From Pontibacter korlensis (lineage in GTDB: Bacteria; Bacteroidota; Bacteroidia; Cytophagales; Hymenobacteraceae), in NCBI RefSeq assembly GCF_000973725.1, contig NZ_CP009621.1:5325001-5389000 (forward strand): DNA of 64,000 bases. Direction: 5' to 3'. The notes beneath the pieces are model-generated. The model was not told the origin of the DNA. It did no database searches and saw only the letters and a list, made by a program, of their open reading frames with translations. A program made the translations under genes and the position numbers. The number at the start of each line of letters is the position of its first letter. The first letter of the stretch is position 1. This document shows positions 44,398-53,522 of this stretch, piece after piece.

Positions 44398-45585
44398 TCA
44401 AGCTCCCATGCCAAGGCACCTTAGGGCTGCAAAAGCCATAAGGCCAGCACCTGTCTCCAGAGCTTGTTCATCGATATCAAAAGTAGGTGTATGAAGGGAG
44501 GCATTCTGCCCCTGTGCAGCAGCACCGACACCCAGCAGGTAAAAGCATGCATCAGCGGCTTGGGCATAATAGGCAAAGTCCTCAGAGGCCATCCAAACAT
44601 CTGCCTCCAACACGTTCTCCTCCCCCAGGTACTCTTCAGCCCAGGACTTGAACATGGCAGTCAGGCGGTCTTCGTTTATAAGGCAAGGGTAGCCCTGCAC
44701 GATGGTCACATCACATGATGCCCCCATACAGGCAGCAATACCAGAGGCTACCTCCCTGATTCGCCTGTGGGCTACACCGCGCCACAGTTCATCGGTAGTT
44801 CGAAAAGTCCCCTCTAGCGTCGCTTCATCAGGGATCACGTTGACTGCCCCATTCGCGACTACTTTGCCAAAAGATAGCACAGTGGGCGTTTTTGGATCAG
44901 CCTCCCTGCTGACGATTTGCTGCAAGGCCAGCAGAATATGTGCGGCAATTACCACAGGGTCCGTGTTCAACTGAGGTTGTGCGCCATGGCCGCCCCTTCC
45001 CCTGACAGTGATGTATACCTCATCATTGGAAGCCATAAAGCGCCCCGACCGCACCCCCACCTGCCCGGCACGTATGGAAGGCATGACATGCTGTCCCAAC
45101 ACCGCCTGCGGCCTTGGTTGCTCAAGCACCCCCTCTTTCATCATCTGCAACGCTCCTCCAGGCACCTTTTCTTCGGCCGGTTGAAACACCAGCTTTACGA
45201 CACCGCCAAACTCGGACCTGAGCTGGTGCAGGATTGCCGCTGCACCCAATAAAGAGGCTGTATGCGCATCGTGTCCACAGGCATGCATCACGCCCTCTTG
45301 CCTGGAACGGTAAGCAACAGCGTTTGCCTCCTGAATAGGAAGTGCATCTATGTCTGCTCGCAGGGCTAGCACAGCCTCCGATGGCTTCTCGCCCCGGATG
45401 ATGCCCACAACACCTGTGTTAGCCATGGTATCCCATGCTATCCCGAGACTATCTAAAGTTGATTTGATGAAACGGGAGGTATTGTGCTCTTGAAATGAGA
45501 GTTCAGGATGCGTATGCAGGTACCGGCGATAAGCCACGACATCTTCGTAAAGCCCCTGTGCCAACTCTTGTATCTTCTGTTTCAT
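44398..45585 (-). CDS. M20-family amidohydrolase
   Basis: A 395-residue M20D-type zinc hydrolase. The metal site is in HACGHDAH (C103, H105, H108), and E138-E139 (QPAEEKVPGG) supplies the general base and a further ligand; the lid domain with GRGGHGAQPQ lies near 195. It has no signal peptide. Relatives remove acyl groups from amino acids or related amides (hippurate, N-acetyl amino acids). In this locus deacylation of an amino-sugar-linked amide is conceivable but unproven. It follows the large secreted protein gene by 24 bases. Confidence 0.92.
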   Translation of the reverse strand: MKQKIQELAQGLYEDVVAYRRYLHTHPELSFQEHNTSRFIKSTLDSLGIAWDTMANTGVVGIIRGEKPSEAVLALRADIDALPIQEANAVAYRSRQEGVMHACGHDAHTASLLGAAAILHQLRSEFGGVVKLVFQPAEEKVPGGALQMMKEGVLEQPRPQAVLGQHVMPSIRAGQVGVRSGRFMASNDEVYITVRGRGGHGAQPQLNTDPVVIAAHILLALQQIVSREADPKTPTVLSFGKVVANGAVNVIPDEATLEGTFRTTDELWRGVAHRRIREVASGIAACMGASCDVTIVQGYPCLINEDRLTAMFKSWAEEYLGEENVLEADVWMASEDFAYYAQAADACFYLLGVGAAAQGQNASLHTPTFDIDEQALETGAGLMAFAALRCLGMGA

Positions 45586-45609
45586 CTGCTGCTTCCTTGG
45601 TAAAGGCTA

Positions 45610-47769
45610 TTATTTACGGAGCTCTCCCACCACAGACTGCCGCGGAGATCCTAGCATGGAGTCAATAGCTTTTTGCGCTTCCGTTCCGATTGCAGAACCC
45701 TCTGATATCTCCCAAAGGCTTTGCCCTTCCTGCTGCAGTGCCAACGTACTCACAATCCAACTCTGGGTCCAGCCTGTAAGTGTCCCCCAAGCTCCCCAAC
45801 CTGCATCGGCATTGGAAGCCCAATACTCCCATCGGTTATAGTCAAAGGCCCTGAACCAGGCACCGTCCAAGTCAGGGTGAACATCACTCTCTACCTGAAT
45901 GCGCACCAGGAAGTCTGCCAGTTTTTCAACCGCATGTTGGTATTTTGCATCCCCAGTGGCAGCGGCAGCCTCGTTAAGGGCAAAAAAGGCAAAGTTCGTG
46001 GTGTAAAGCATGTCTGCAACAGGGTCCCCATTGACAGCAATCAGCGGTGCCTCGTGCTTTCCATAATCTGCATTTGACTTTGTGGCACCGAACATACCGT
46101 CTCCCGCTGCCCCAAGCTCTTCTCGAATAGCCCCGCTTTCATCCATATTCTCCAAAAGCCTGTCAGCTATCAGGCTTAGCCATTTCCTGTGCTGCGGCGT
46201 ATCCTCTACACGCACCAGCCAGGCTAACGGCAGGATCATCCTGGCCCTCTCTTGTTGTATACCGTTAGTCCATTTCCAGTTGGGGTATCTGTCCATCGTG
46301 ATGGAAATAGCTTTCTTTGTCTGCTCTAAAAAAGGGCGGTAGCCCGTTTTGTCGTACAGCCACAAGTAACAGGCCCACATCCAGGCCTCAAAGTGCGGAT
46401 GCGGATATACAAGATCATTCTGCCTGATAGCGTCAAGCCCAGCACTCATAATGAAGGCATCCTCCAGACGCTCCCCCCTGAACCCGTTCTTGCCGGTCGT
46501 CCTGAAGTTCGCAATGATGGCCTCGGCGATATACTTGTCCCACGCACTCTCCCCTAGGCGAGCCGACGCCCCTAGGGCACCTAGTATTACCCGAGCGTTG
46601 TCGTCCCCATAATACACGTGGGGGTGAGTCGTACTCCAACCTACCAAACCGTAAGTAGCTGCGCCAGGGTCGTTTCTATTACCAGCCCGCAGATTTGAAC
46701 TCTTGAAAACGTAGTCCAGCAGGTTACCCGCCACCCGCGCCTGCTCAGCAGAGGAATCACTCAACACACTAAGGGCATAGGCTACCTCGGCATTACAGTC
46801 GGCACGCATCCAATACCTATATATTTGGGATCCGTCAGCCTGTATCCTGGACAGGTGCCCTTCAAGCACCCCTAGCGAACCATCCCCCGACGGTAGGCTT
46901 AGGTCCAGGGGTGGCCCTGCAACACTAGTACCATCTCCCTGTCTTTTGAGGAAAAGGGCTTCCCATTCGGGGTGTACCAGAAAGCGCCCCTTATAAAACC
47001 AGTCTGCCCCTCTCCTGATGGCATTTCTGTAATCGTTGGAAGAGAGGATCTCCCCCTTAGCATGCATGGGTTTCACCTGAAGCGGCCAGTTATCAAGCCT
47101 CCAGTCCAGCCCAGGGGACAGGTAACGGAAAATGTGTTCCCAAACGGGCCGAATGTGGTTAACAGGGCCAAACCGGGAGGTAATGGCATTGCTCAGCCTC
47201 GTGGTTGCTACCAGGAACCTGCCATGTTGAAACAGGAGCGGTTGCGGCTTGACATCGCCAATCCCGTATTGTGCATTATCAAAGCCAGCCACCTTTGCCA
47301 CTACCACCAGAGGGTTTGGGGCGCTCGCCCCTAATACGTAAGCATTGTGAATAGCAAACAAACCCAGAGAGTCCACGCCTTTGATCTTACTTGTAGCAAT
47401 GACAGCTCTTTCGAGCTGCGTTTTCAGTGTATCTTGGCTGACGGGCAGGCCTGTAGAGCTTGCCGGATACTCAACAAACACCCTAAGCTTTTTCCTGGCA
47501 ATCAACCGTCCCACCCCCTGCTCAAATGCAAAGCGCTTCTCTGGATACCCATCAGCAATGAAAATAACACCGCCTCCTTTTCTGGCAGCCTTCACAGCAT
47601 CGACCTGTTTGGCAATAAGACGGTAACTGTAGTTATTGGCCTCAAGCATCTTACTAACATCACTACCTGCTCTGGAGCAAATGATAATGTCTGTATGGAC
47701 TTTTTGCCCGTTGCCATCTAAGGAAAACAGCAAGGATACCAGGGTCAGGAGTAAAGCAACTCTTCTCAT
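45610..47769 (-). CDS. large secreted protein, GATase-like plus alpha-toroid domains
   Basis: A 719-residue exported protein (signal MRRVALLLTLVSLLFSLDGNG) that I cannot name. Residues 25-230 look like an alpha/beta Rossmann-type domain of the glutamine-amidotransferase-like kind (TDIIICSRAGSDVSKMLEAN, GGVIFIADGYPEKRF, GRFLVATTRLSNAITSRFGP). Residues 260-700 are helix-rich with repeated aromatic pairs (ADCNAEVAYALSVLSD, HPHFEAWMWACYLWLYDKTG, NRWEYWASNADAGWGAWGTL), suggesting a six-hairpin toroid as in several glycosidases and lyases. Catalytic residues are not assignable. It forms an operon with the M20 hydrolase and diverges from the GH20 gene. Confidence 0.7.
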   Translation of the reverse strand: MRRVALLLTLVSLLFSLDGNGQKVHTDIIICSRAGSDVSKMLEANNYSYRLIAKQVDAVKAARKGGGVIFIADGYPEKRFAFEQGVGRLIARKKLRVFVEYPASSTGLPVSQDTLKTQLERAVIATSKIKGVDSLGLFAIHNAYVLGASAPNPLVVVAKVAGFDNAQYGIGDVKPQPLLFQHGRFLVATTRLSNAITSRFGPVNHIRPVWEHIFRYLSPGLDWRLDNWPLQVKPMHAKGEILSSNDYRNAIRRGADWFYKGRFLVHPEWEALFLKRQGDGTSVAGPPLDLSLPSGDGSLGVLEGHLSRIQADGSQIYRYWMRADCNAEVAYALSVLSDSSAEQARVAGNLLDYVFKSSNLRAGNRNDPGAATYGLVGWSTTHPHVYYGDDNARVILGALGASARLGESAWDKYIAEAIIANFRTTGKNGFRGERLEDAFIMSAGLDAIRQNDLVYPHPHFEAWMWACYLWLYDKTGYRPFLEQTKKAISITMDRYPNWKWTNGIQQERARMILPLAWLVRVEDTPQHRKWLSLIADRLLENMDESGAIREELGAAGDGMFGATKSNADYGKHEAPLIAVNGDPVADMLYTTNFAFFALNEAAAATGDAKYQHAVEKLADFLVRIQVESDVHPDLDGAWFRAFDYNRWEYWASNADAGWGAWGTLTGWTQSWIVSTLALQQEGQSLWEISEGSAIGTEAQKAIDSMLGSPRQSVVGELRK

Positions 47770-48018
47770 ATTTACTTATGGGTGTACACTATTAAACTTA
47801 TGTCGTCTGGTCACTCTCAGAGGCACTAACCCTGCTGCACCACAATACCCACCACCTGCACCTAGCTCCGATCCGCCTCCACATGCTAATGTTAAGAAAT
47901 TGTATATTTAAACACAAACGTATTTAATAAAAAATATTAAGAAGTCTTCTATGTTAATAAAAAAAATGTATATTAATAAGCAAATGAATCTTTCTCAACT
48001 ATACAACACGAGCAACAT
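47770..48018. promoter_or_regulatory. divergent promoter region with inverted repeats
   Basis: AT-rich region between the minus-strand secreted protein and the plus-strand GH20 gene. It contains TTAATA-AAAAA-TATTAA (47924-47940) and a second TTAATA...TATTAA pair (47954-47976). It probably carries promoters in both directions, and the repeats may be operators. Confidence 0.5.
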
Positions 48019-49644
48019 ATGCGCACAAGAACTTTCCTTTACCTGGCTTTTCTGCTTTTGCCGGCGCTTGCCAGCGCGCAAAGCCATTATGGGGAAACAT
48101 ATGCCGTTATACCCAAGCCGCTAAAACTGCAGCCGCACAAAGGCAGTTTCACCCTCAACACATCCACCAGGGTGGTCTTTGATAAGGCTTTCGGCGGTTC
48201 CCCAGCCCTTCAGGCTGCACTGCAGGCGCTGCCTATAGCCTTAGGCAAGGCACAACTGGCAAACAGCAGCACAACACCTGGAAAGGGCAACACTTTGCAC
48301 TTCGTCCAAGACAGCAGCCTCCGTCATGCGGAGGGCTACAGACTACATGTCCAACGGAAAGGAATCATTATCACCTATAAGAAGCCACAAGGGGCTTTTT
48401 ACGCCATCAAAACGCTGCAACAGTTGGTGAATCCTGTCACCGGTAGGGTGCCCCGCCTTCTAATAGAGGACCAACCACGCTTTGCTTACCGGGGTGTTAT
48501 GCTGGACGTCAGCCGTCACTTCTTTCCCCTTGAGTTCATAAAGAAGTACGTAGATGCCCTAGCCTTTTACAAGATCAACACCTTGCACCTGCACCTGACA
48601 GATGACCAAGGCTGGCGCATTGAGATCAAAAAATACCCAAAACTGCAGGAAACCGCAGCCTTCAGGGAGCAGACCCTTATCGGGCACCTCAAGGACACAC
48701 CGCAGGTGTTTGATGGGAAACGTTATGGGGGCTACTATACCCAACAGGAGCTGCGTGATCTGGTTAAGTACGCCGAAAGCAGGTTCGTCACCATTGTACC
48801 GGAGATAGAACTACCAGGGCATGCGCAGGCAGCACTGGCAGCCTATCCTGAACTCGGCTGCATACCAGATACCACGTACAGCGTCGGCACGCGCTGGGGT
48901 ATCTATCAGGATATTTACTGCCCCAGTGAGGCAACCTTCAATTTCCTGGAAGAAGTACTTAGCGAGGTAATCGACATCTTTCCAGGCAAGTATATTCACA
49001 TCGGGGGAGATGAAGCTCCCAAAGACAGGTGGAAAGCCTCTCCCCTGGCGCAGGAGGTCATCAGGCAACACAACCTTCAAGACGAGCATGAGCTCCAGAG
49101 TTATTTTGTGCGCAGGATAGAAACGTTCCTCAACTCCAAAGGCAGGGCGATCATTGGATGGGATGAGATACTGGAGGGGGGCTTGGCCCCAAATGCAACA
49201 GTAATGTCCTGGCGGGGGGAAGAAGGGGGAATCGCTGCGGCCAGGCTGCACCACAACGTGATCATGACCCCACACCCGTTTGTCTACCTGGACGCCTACC
49301 AGACGCCGGAAGGCAGAGACCTGGAGCCTTTGGCGATTGGAGGGTTTCTCGCCCTGGAGAAAGTCTACTCCTACAACCCCACACCTGCAAGCCTGTCTGA
49401 GCAGGAAAAATCATACATCATGGGAGTACAGGCTAACGTTTGGACAGAGTACATGCCTACTCCTGAGCATGTCGAGCACATGACCTTTCCAAGAGCCTGC
49501 GCCCTTGCTGAGACAGCCTGGACGCAGGAAGAGCAGAAAGCTTTCCCAGACTTCAGGAAAAGGCTCCTGGAACACACCCGGCACTTTAATGCATGGAACC
49601 TCAACTTTGCCACTTATTTTCTAAAAGACACTAACTCACAATAA
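48019..49644 (+). CDS. GH20 beta-N-acetylhexosaminidase, secreted
   Basis: A 541-residue exported enzyme (signal MRTRTFLYLAFLLLPALASA). Residues 25-150 form the GH20b domain and residues 155-510 the catalytic barrel. The catalytic pair is D331-E332 in YIHIGGDEAPKDRW; DVSRHFFPLEFIKKYVDALA and HLTDDQGWRIEIKKYPKL are equally typical. It removes terminal beta-linked GlcNAc or GalNAc from oligosaccharides with substrate-assisted catalysis. It is the only classical glycoside hydrolase recognised in the locus. It is followed after 5 bases by the third propeller gene. Confidence 0.96.
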   Translation: MRTRTFLYLAFLLLPALASAQSHYGETYAVIPKPLKLQPHKGSFTLNTSTRVVFDKAFGGSPALQAALQALPIALGKAQLANSSTTPGKGNTLHFVQDSSLRHAEGYRLHVQRKGIIITYKKPQGAFYAIKTLQQLVNPVTGRVPRLLIEDQPRFAYRGVMLDVSRHFFPLEFIKKYVDALAFYKINTLHLHLTDDQGWRIEIKKYPKLQETAAFREQTLIGHLKDTPQVFDGKRYGGYYTQQELRDLVKYAESRFVTIVPEIELPGHAQAALAAYPELGCIPDTTYSVGTRWGIYQDIYCPSEATFNFLEEVLSEVIDIFPGKYIHIGGDEAPKDRWKASPLAQEVIRQHNLQDEHELQSYFVRRIETFLNSKGRAIIGWDEILEGGLAPNATVMSWRGEEGGIAAARLHHNVIMTPHPFVYLDAYQTPEGRDLEPLAIGGFLALEKVYSYNPTPASLSEQEKSYIMGVQANVWTEYMPTPEHVEHMTFPRACALAETAWTQEEQKAFPDFRKRLLEHTRHFNAWNLNFATYFLKDTNSQ

Positions 49645-49649
49645 CACAT

Positions 49650-51611
49650 ATGAGGCAGTTACTCTATTATTATGTTCTACTCCTGCTCTTTGCCAGCAAT
49701 GGAGCACTCGCCCAGGAAAAAGGCACCTTTAAAAATCTTGGCCCACAGCTCCATTCTGCCACCTTGCAGGGCTCCGCCTTCATAAAAGCTAAAGGCGGCA
49801 AGGAATACGTCTACACCGTCGTCAGGGGGCGCCCTGCCCATTTGGTTGGCTATAACCTGGCCACCAACGAACTGGTGGCAGACCTTCCGCTGGAAAATAC
49901 AGACGGCTCCTGGGCTATTGTTGCTTCCTCAGACGGAACACTCTATGTCTCCAGTGCGCAAGGCTATCTGTTTAGGCACCAACCCGGTACCCAGAGCCTT
50001 GAAAACCTAGGTATTGTCTTGGAGGGAGAAAAGCTGGTATGGGATGTTGTGGCTGGAAAGAACGGAGCAATATACGGGGGTACCTATCCTGGTTGCCGCA
50101 TCTTCCGCTACCACCCCAAAGACGGATTCGAGGACATCAGCAAAGGGCCGGTTGTAGAAAACCAGCAGTATGCACAATTCCTGGCTTATGATGACAACAC
50201 CCATAAACTGTATGTGGCTGTCTATGTTGGTGCAAATGTGGTTGAGATTGACCTCAGCACCGGCGCTAAACGGGAGCTCCTTCCTGAACACTACCAAAGG
50301 AATGGCTCCATCTATAATCTGAAACTGGTTCAAACCCGCACAGGAACACAACTGCTTGTGTGGCTCAACAACAAGGGCGTTGGAAGGGAGACGCTCGTTA
50401 TAGATACGCAGACAGGGGTCCTAATGGGAAAAATGGGTTCTATGGAAGTGCGCACGCTGCTACAAGAGGATAAAGGTTCTACGATCTTTTACACAGTAGA
50501 CTCCGACTTATTCAGGGGCAATCTAAAGGAGGCATTGTCTGTCGCACCCAAACAACTCTTATCGTTTGAAGGCAAAGCCAAGGCAGCCCGGTGGAGAAAT
50601 AAACAGGAGGTTGAGCTGTTTACTTCGGCAGGGGAATTAATAAGGCACAATACCAAAACCGGTAAAACCAGCACCATCAGCCTGCAGGTTCCCAAGCAAC
50701 CGATCGATATTCAGAGCATATGTTATGGTCCAGATAAAAGAGTCTGGCTTAGTGGCTACCTGGCTGGCGGTAATGCTGCCTATACCCCTGCAACAGGGGA
50801 GACGGTGGAGTACACTGGCTTGATCCAGTCTGAGGGAATGGCCAGTCAAGGCAAGGACCTGTACTTTGGGGTTTACCCCCATGCCCAGCTGTACCGATAC
50901 GACACCCGCACGCCCTGGAACATAAGTAAAGCCAACCCTAAACTTATCCAGCAGGTTGAGGGCCAGTCAAGGCCCTTTGCCATCCTGAGTGTTGATACCC
51001 TGCAGAAGGTGTACTTCGGAACAGTACCCAACTATGGCGTCCTAGGCGGGGCAATTACTGAGTATAACACAGCCACGGAGGAAACGGTAACTTACACAAA
51101 TATCGTGAATAAGCAGTCACCCGTATGCCTTGCCTACGCTAATGGGATGGTTTGGGGCGGAACAAGCATCTCTGGTGGCCTTGGCATTTCTCCTAGCGCG
51201 AAAGAGGGTAAGCTTTTCTGCTGGGACCCAGTGAAACGGGAAACTGTTTTCGAGACTAGTCCAATTGCGGGTATTATGGCCGTTACAGCCTTGGTGAAGG
51301 GGCCAGACGGAAACCTTTGGGGCATGGCCGACGGAAACCTCTTTGTTTTTGACCCGGTACAGAGGAAAGTTCTGCGGAAAAGGAAAGTGTATGAAGTGCC
51401 CCCTAAACGGACACACCTGTGGAGAGATGCATTCCTGGTGGCACACCCTTCCGGGAAGGTATACGGTACCGGTGGACGGAAAGTCTTCGCTATTGACCCT
51501 GACACGCTAAACGTCGAAATCCTTCGAGAAGGGCTGGATCTGCTGACCATGGATGATGAGGGAGTGCTTTACTTCAGGCAAGGGGCTGACTTGTGGAGCT
51601 ACACTCCCTGA
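49650..51611 (+). CDS. secreted beta-propeller protein, paralogue 3
   Basis: A 653-residue exported protein (signal MRQLLYYYVLLLLFASNGALA), collinear with the propellers at 18505 and 27877. Conserved blocks: GTFKNLGPQLHSATLQGSAF, YTVVRGRPAHLVGYNLA, TYPGCRIFRYHPKDGFEDIS, GYLAGGNAAYTPATGE and KGPDGNLWGMADGNLF. It differs most between residues 180 and 260. It is co-transcribed with the GH20 hexosaminidase and is on the opposite strand from its two paralogues, so the duplications are not simple tandem ones. Role unknown; the GH20 link points to amino-sugar glycans. Confidence 0.82.
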   Translation: MRQLLYYYVLLLLFASNGALAQEKGTFKNLGPQLHSATLQGSAFIKAKGGKEYVYTVVRGRPAHLVGYNLATNELVADLPLENTDGSWAIVASSDGTLYVSSAQGYLFRHQPGTQSLENLGIVLEGEKLVWDVVAGKNGAIYGGTYPGCRIFRYHPKDGFEDISKGPVVENQQYAQFLAYDDNTHKLYVAVYVGANVVEIDLSTGAKRELLPEHYQRNGSIYNLKLVQTRTGTQLLVWLNNKGVGRETLVIDTQTGVLMGKMGSMEVRTLLQEDKGSTIFYTVDSDLFRGNLKEALSVAPKQLLSFEGKAKAARWRNKQEVELFTSAGELIRHNTKTGKTSTISLQVPKQPIDIQSICYGPDKRVWLSGYLAGGNAAYTPATGETVEYTGLIQSEGMASQGKDLYFGVYPHAQLYRYDTRTPWNISKANPKLIQQVEGQSRPFAILSVDTLQKVYFGTVPNYGVLGGAITEYNTATEETVTYTNIVNKQSPVCLAYANGMVWGGTSISGGLGISPSAKEGKLFCWDPVKRETVFETSPIAGIMAVTALVKGPDGNLWGMADGNLFVFDPVQRKVLRKRKVYEVPPKRTHLWRDAFLVAHPSGKVYGTGGRKVFAIDPDTLNVEILREGLDLLTMDDEGVLYFRQGADLWSYTP

Positions 51612-51672
51612 ATATTCCTTTGATAGCCAGAATGGGGAGGAACCAATAACCCATAAAGCAGAAGCCAAAAGA

Positions 51673-51706
51673 AGCGGGGTCATGGCCTTAAGGCCATGAC
51701 CCCGCT
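51673..51706. terminator. 34-bp perfect palindrome terminator
   Basis: AGCGGGGTCATGGCCTT and AAGGCCATGACCCCGCT are exact reverse complements with no spacer, lying between the convergent propeller and GMC genes. It can terminate both. Confidence 0.88.
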
Positions 51707-51734
51707 TACAAAAAACGCCACTTCCGGGTATGCT

Positions 51735-53450
51735 CTAAAGGCTTCCTTTTCTCATTTCGCTCACCGCATAGTTGACCGCTCTCGCTGTCAAGGCCATGAA
51801 GGTCAGGGAAGGATTTTGTGTTCCTGTCGAGGTCATACAAGCCCCGTCGGTGACAAAAACATTCTTACAGGCGTGCAGCTGGTTATACTTGTTCAGGAGT
51901 GAGGTCTTCGGGTCACGGCCCATCCTCACGCCCCCCATCTCATGAATATCGAGCCCCGGTGCCTGCCTGCTGTCATTGGCGTGAATGCTCTTGCATCCGG
52001 CTTTGTCTAGCATCTCTGCGCCCTGCTCCAGAAAGTCCTTCAGGGATTTTTCGTCATTCTCATCATACCCAACCGACACCTTCAAAAGAGGCACACCCCA
52101 CGCATCCTTCTCACTGCCACTAAGGCTAACGTGGTTGCTTTCCTTCGGGATCGTCTCACCTTGCATCATCATGTAGATACCCCAATTCCCCGGCTCCAGC
52201 AATGCATCCTTGTAGGCTGCACCAAGCTGCTCGCCGTTTGCAGGGGCGCCTGCTCTAGCCCTGCTGGCGCTGTAGAAGACCATGTATCCCCGCAAGAAGT
52301 CTGTTTCCTGCCTGTGCACGTTCCGAAAGTTGGGCATCATCACAGCACATGGCCGCCGTCCAAAGTAGTAACTATCCTCATACCCTTCCATACTGGCCGA
52401 AAGCGTACCCCGGTAGTTGTGAAAGGCTACATACTTCCCTAACAGTCCATTGTCATTTCCTAAGCCTGCAGGAAATCTGCCTGATGTGGAATTCAGCAGG
52501 ATCAGGTTTGTATTCAGGGTGGCTGCATTCACAAAGATGATTTTAGCGAAATATTCCTGTACCTCCATAGTATGTGCATCTATCACCCTTACCCCCACTG
52601 CCCTACCCTTCTTTTCATCATAAAGGATAGAGTGCACCACCGAATCGGGGCGAAGGGTTAGCTTACCGGTTTTAGCAGCCCAAGGCAACGTAGAGGAGTT
52701 GGAGGAGAAGTAAGCCCCATAGGGGCAGCCGCGCTGGCATAGGGTTCTGGCCTGGCACTGGCCCCGCCCCTGCTGGTGATGGATTTCCTCAGGCTTCGTT
52801 AGGTGGGCGCAACGGCCAATCACCACATAGCGGTCCTGGTAAGCTTCTACAATTCTGTTGCGGATCGCTTTCTCGACCACGTTCATCTCCCAAGGAGGCA
52901 GGAACTCCCCATCTGGCAGGGTATCCACCCCATCTTTGTTTCCGCTAATTCCAACAAAGCGTTCCACATAGCTGTACCAGGGGGCTAAGTCTTCATAACG
53001 GATAGGCCAGTCTACGGCAAACCCATCGCGGGCAGGCCCTTCAAAATCATACCTGCTCCACCGTTGTGTCTGCCGCGCCCACATCAGCGACTTGCCGCCT
53101 ACCTGGTAGCCCCGTATCCAATCAAAAGGCTTTTCCTGCACATAAGGGTGCTCTGAGTCCTTTACAAAAAAGTGGGTGGCATCCTCTCGAAAGGCGTAGC
53201 ACTTGGATGCGATCGGGTTCTCCTCTTTGACTTCTAGTGGCAAGCGGCCACGGTGCGGAAAATCCCAGGGGTTCTTGATAGCCGTGGGATAGTCTTTCAC
53301 ATGCTCCACGTTTCTCCCACGCTCCAGTACTAACGTTCTCAGCCCTTTTTCACACAGTTCTTTGGCAGCCCAGCCGCCACTGATCCCCGACCCGATCACG
53401 ATGGTATCAAAGGTACGGTCAGAAAATTTGGAGGAATTGCTATTTGCCAT
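51735..53450 (-). CDS. GMC-family FAD oxidoreductase
   Basis: A 571-residue flavoenzyme. The FAD loop IVIGSGISGGWAAKELCEKG is at about residues 16-35; QVGGKSLMWARQTQRW near 116 is the GMC pattern; the C-terminal GLDIHEMGGVRMGRD and TQNPSLTFMALTARAVNYA carry the active-site His and Asn. Cysteines in CQARTLCQRGCPYGAYFSSN resemble the gluconate-dehydrogenase-like branch. No signal peptide and no small subunit-3 gene is adjacent; it might ride out with a Tat partner. The neighbours (PF06439 and Gfo/Idh/MocA) suggest oxidation of a sugar hydroxyl, perhaps at C3. Confidence 0.9.
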   Translation of the reverse strand: MANSNSSKFSDRTFDTIVIGSGISGGWAAKELCEKGLRTLVLERGRNVEHVKDYPTAIKNPWDFPHRGRLPLEVKEENPIASKCYAFREDATHFFVKDSEHPYVQEKPFDWIRGYQVGGKSLMWARQTQRWSRYDFEGPARDGFAVDWPIRYEDLAPWYSYVERFVGISGNKDGVDTLPDGEFLPPWEMNVVEKAIRNRIVEAYQDRYVVIGRCAHLTKPEEIHHQQGRGQCQARTLCQRGCPYGAYFSSNSSTLPWAAKTGKLTLRPDSVVHSILYDEKKGRAVGVRVIDAHTMEVQEYFAKIIFVNAATLNTNLILLNSTSGRFPAGLGNDNGLLGKYVAFHNYRGTLSASMEGYEDSYYFGRRPCAVMMPNFRNVHRQETDFLRGYMVFYSASRARAGAPANGEQLGAAYKDALLEPGNWGIYMMMQGETIPKESNHVSLSGSEKDAWGVPLLKVSVGYDENDEKSLKDFLEQGAEMLDKAGCKSIHANDSRQAPGLDIHEMGGVRMGRDPKTSLLNKYNQLHACKNVFVTDGACMTSTGTQNPSLTFMALTARAVNYAVSEMRKGSL

Positions 53451-53522
53451 CTTACTTGCTTGAAGTGATTTTAAATCATCAAATGGCTGAAGGCCGGTAC
53501 ATGCCGGCCTTCAGGATATTTA

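Noticed and set aside
49650..51611. Propellers as sialidases (GH33), given the AGE epimerase and FucP-like symporter nearby
   Set aside because: No Asp-box repeats (SxDxGxTW) and no arginine triad pattern are visible in any of the three proteins.
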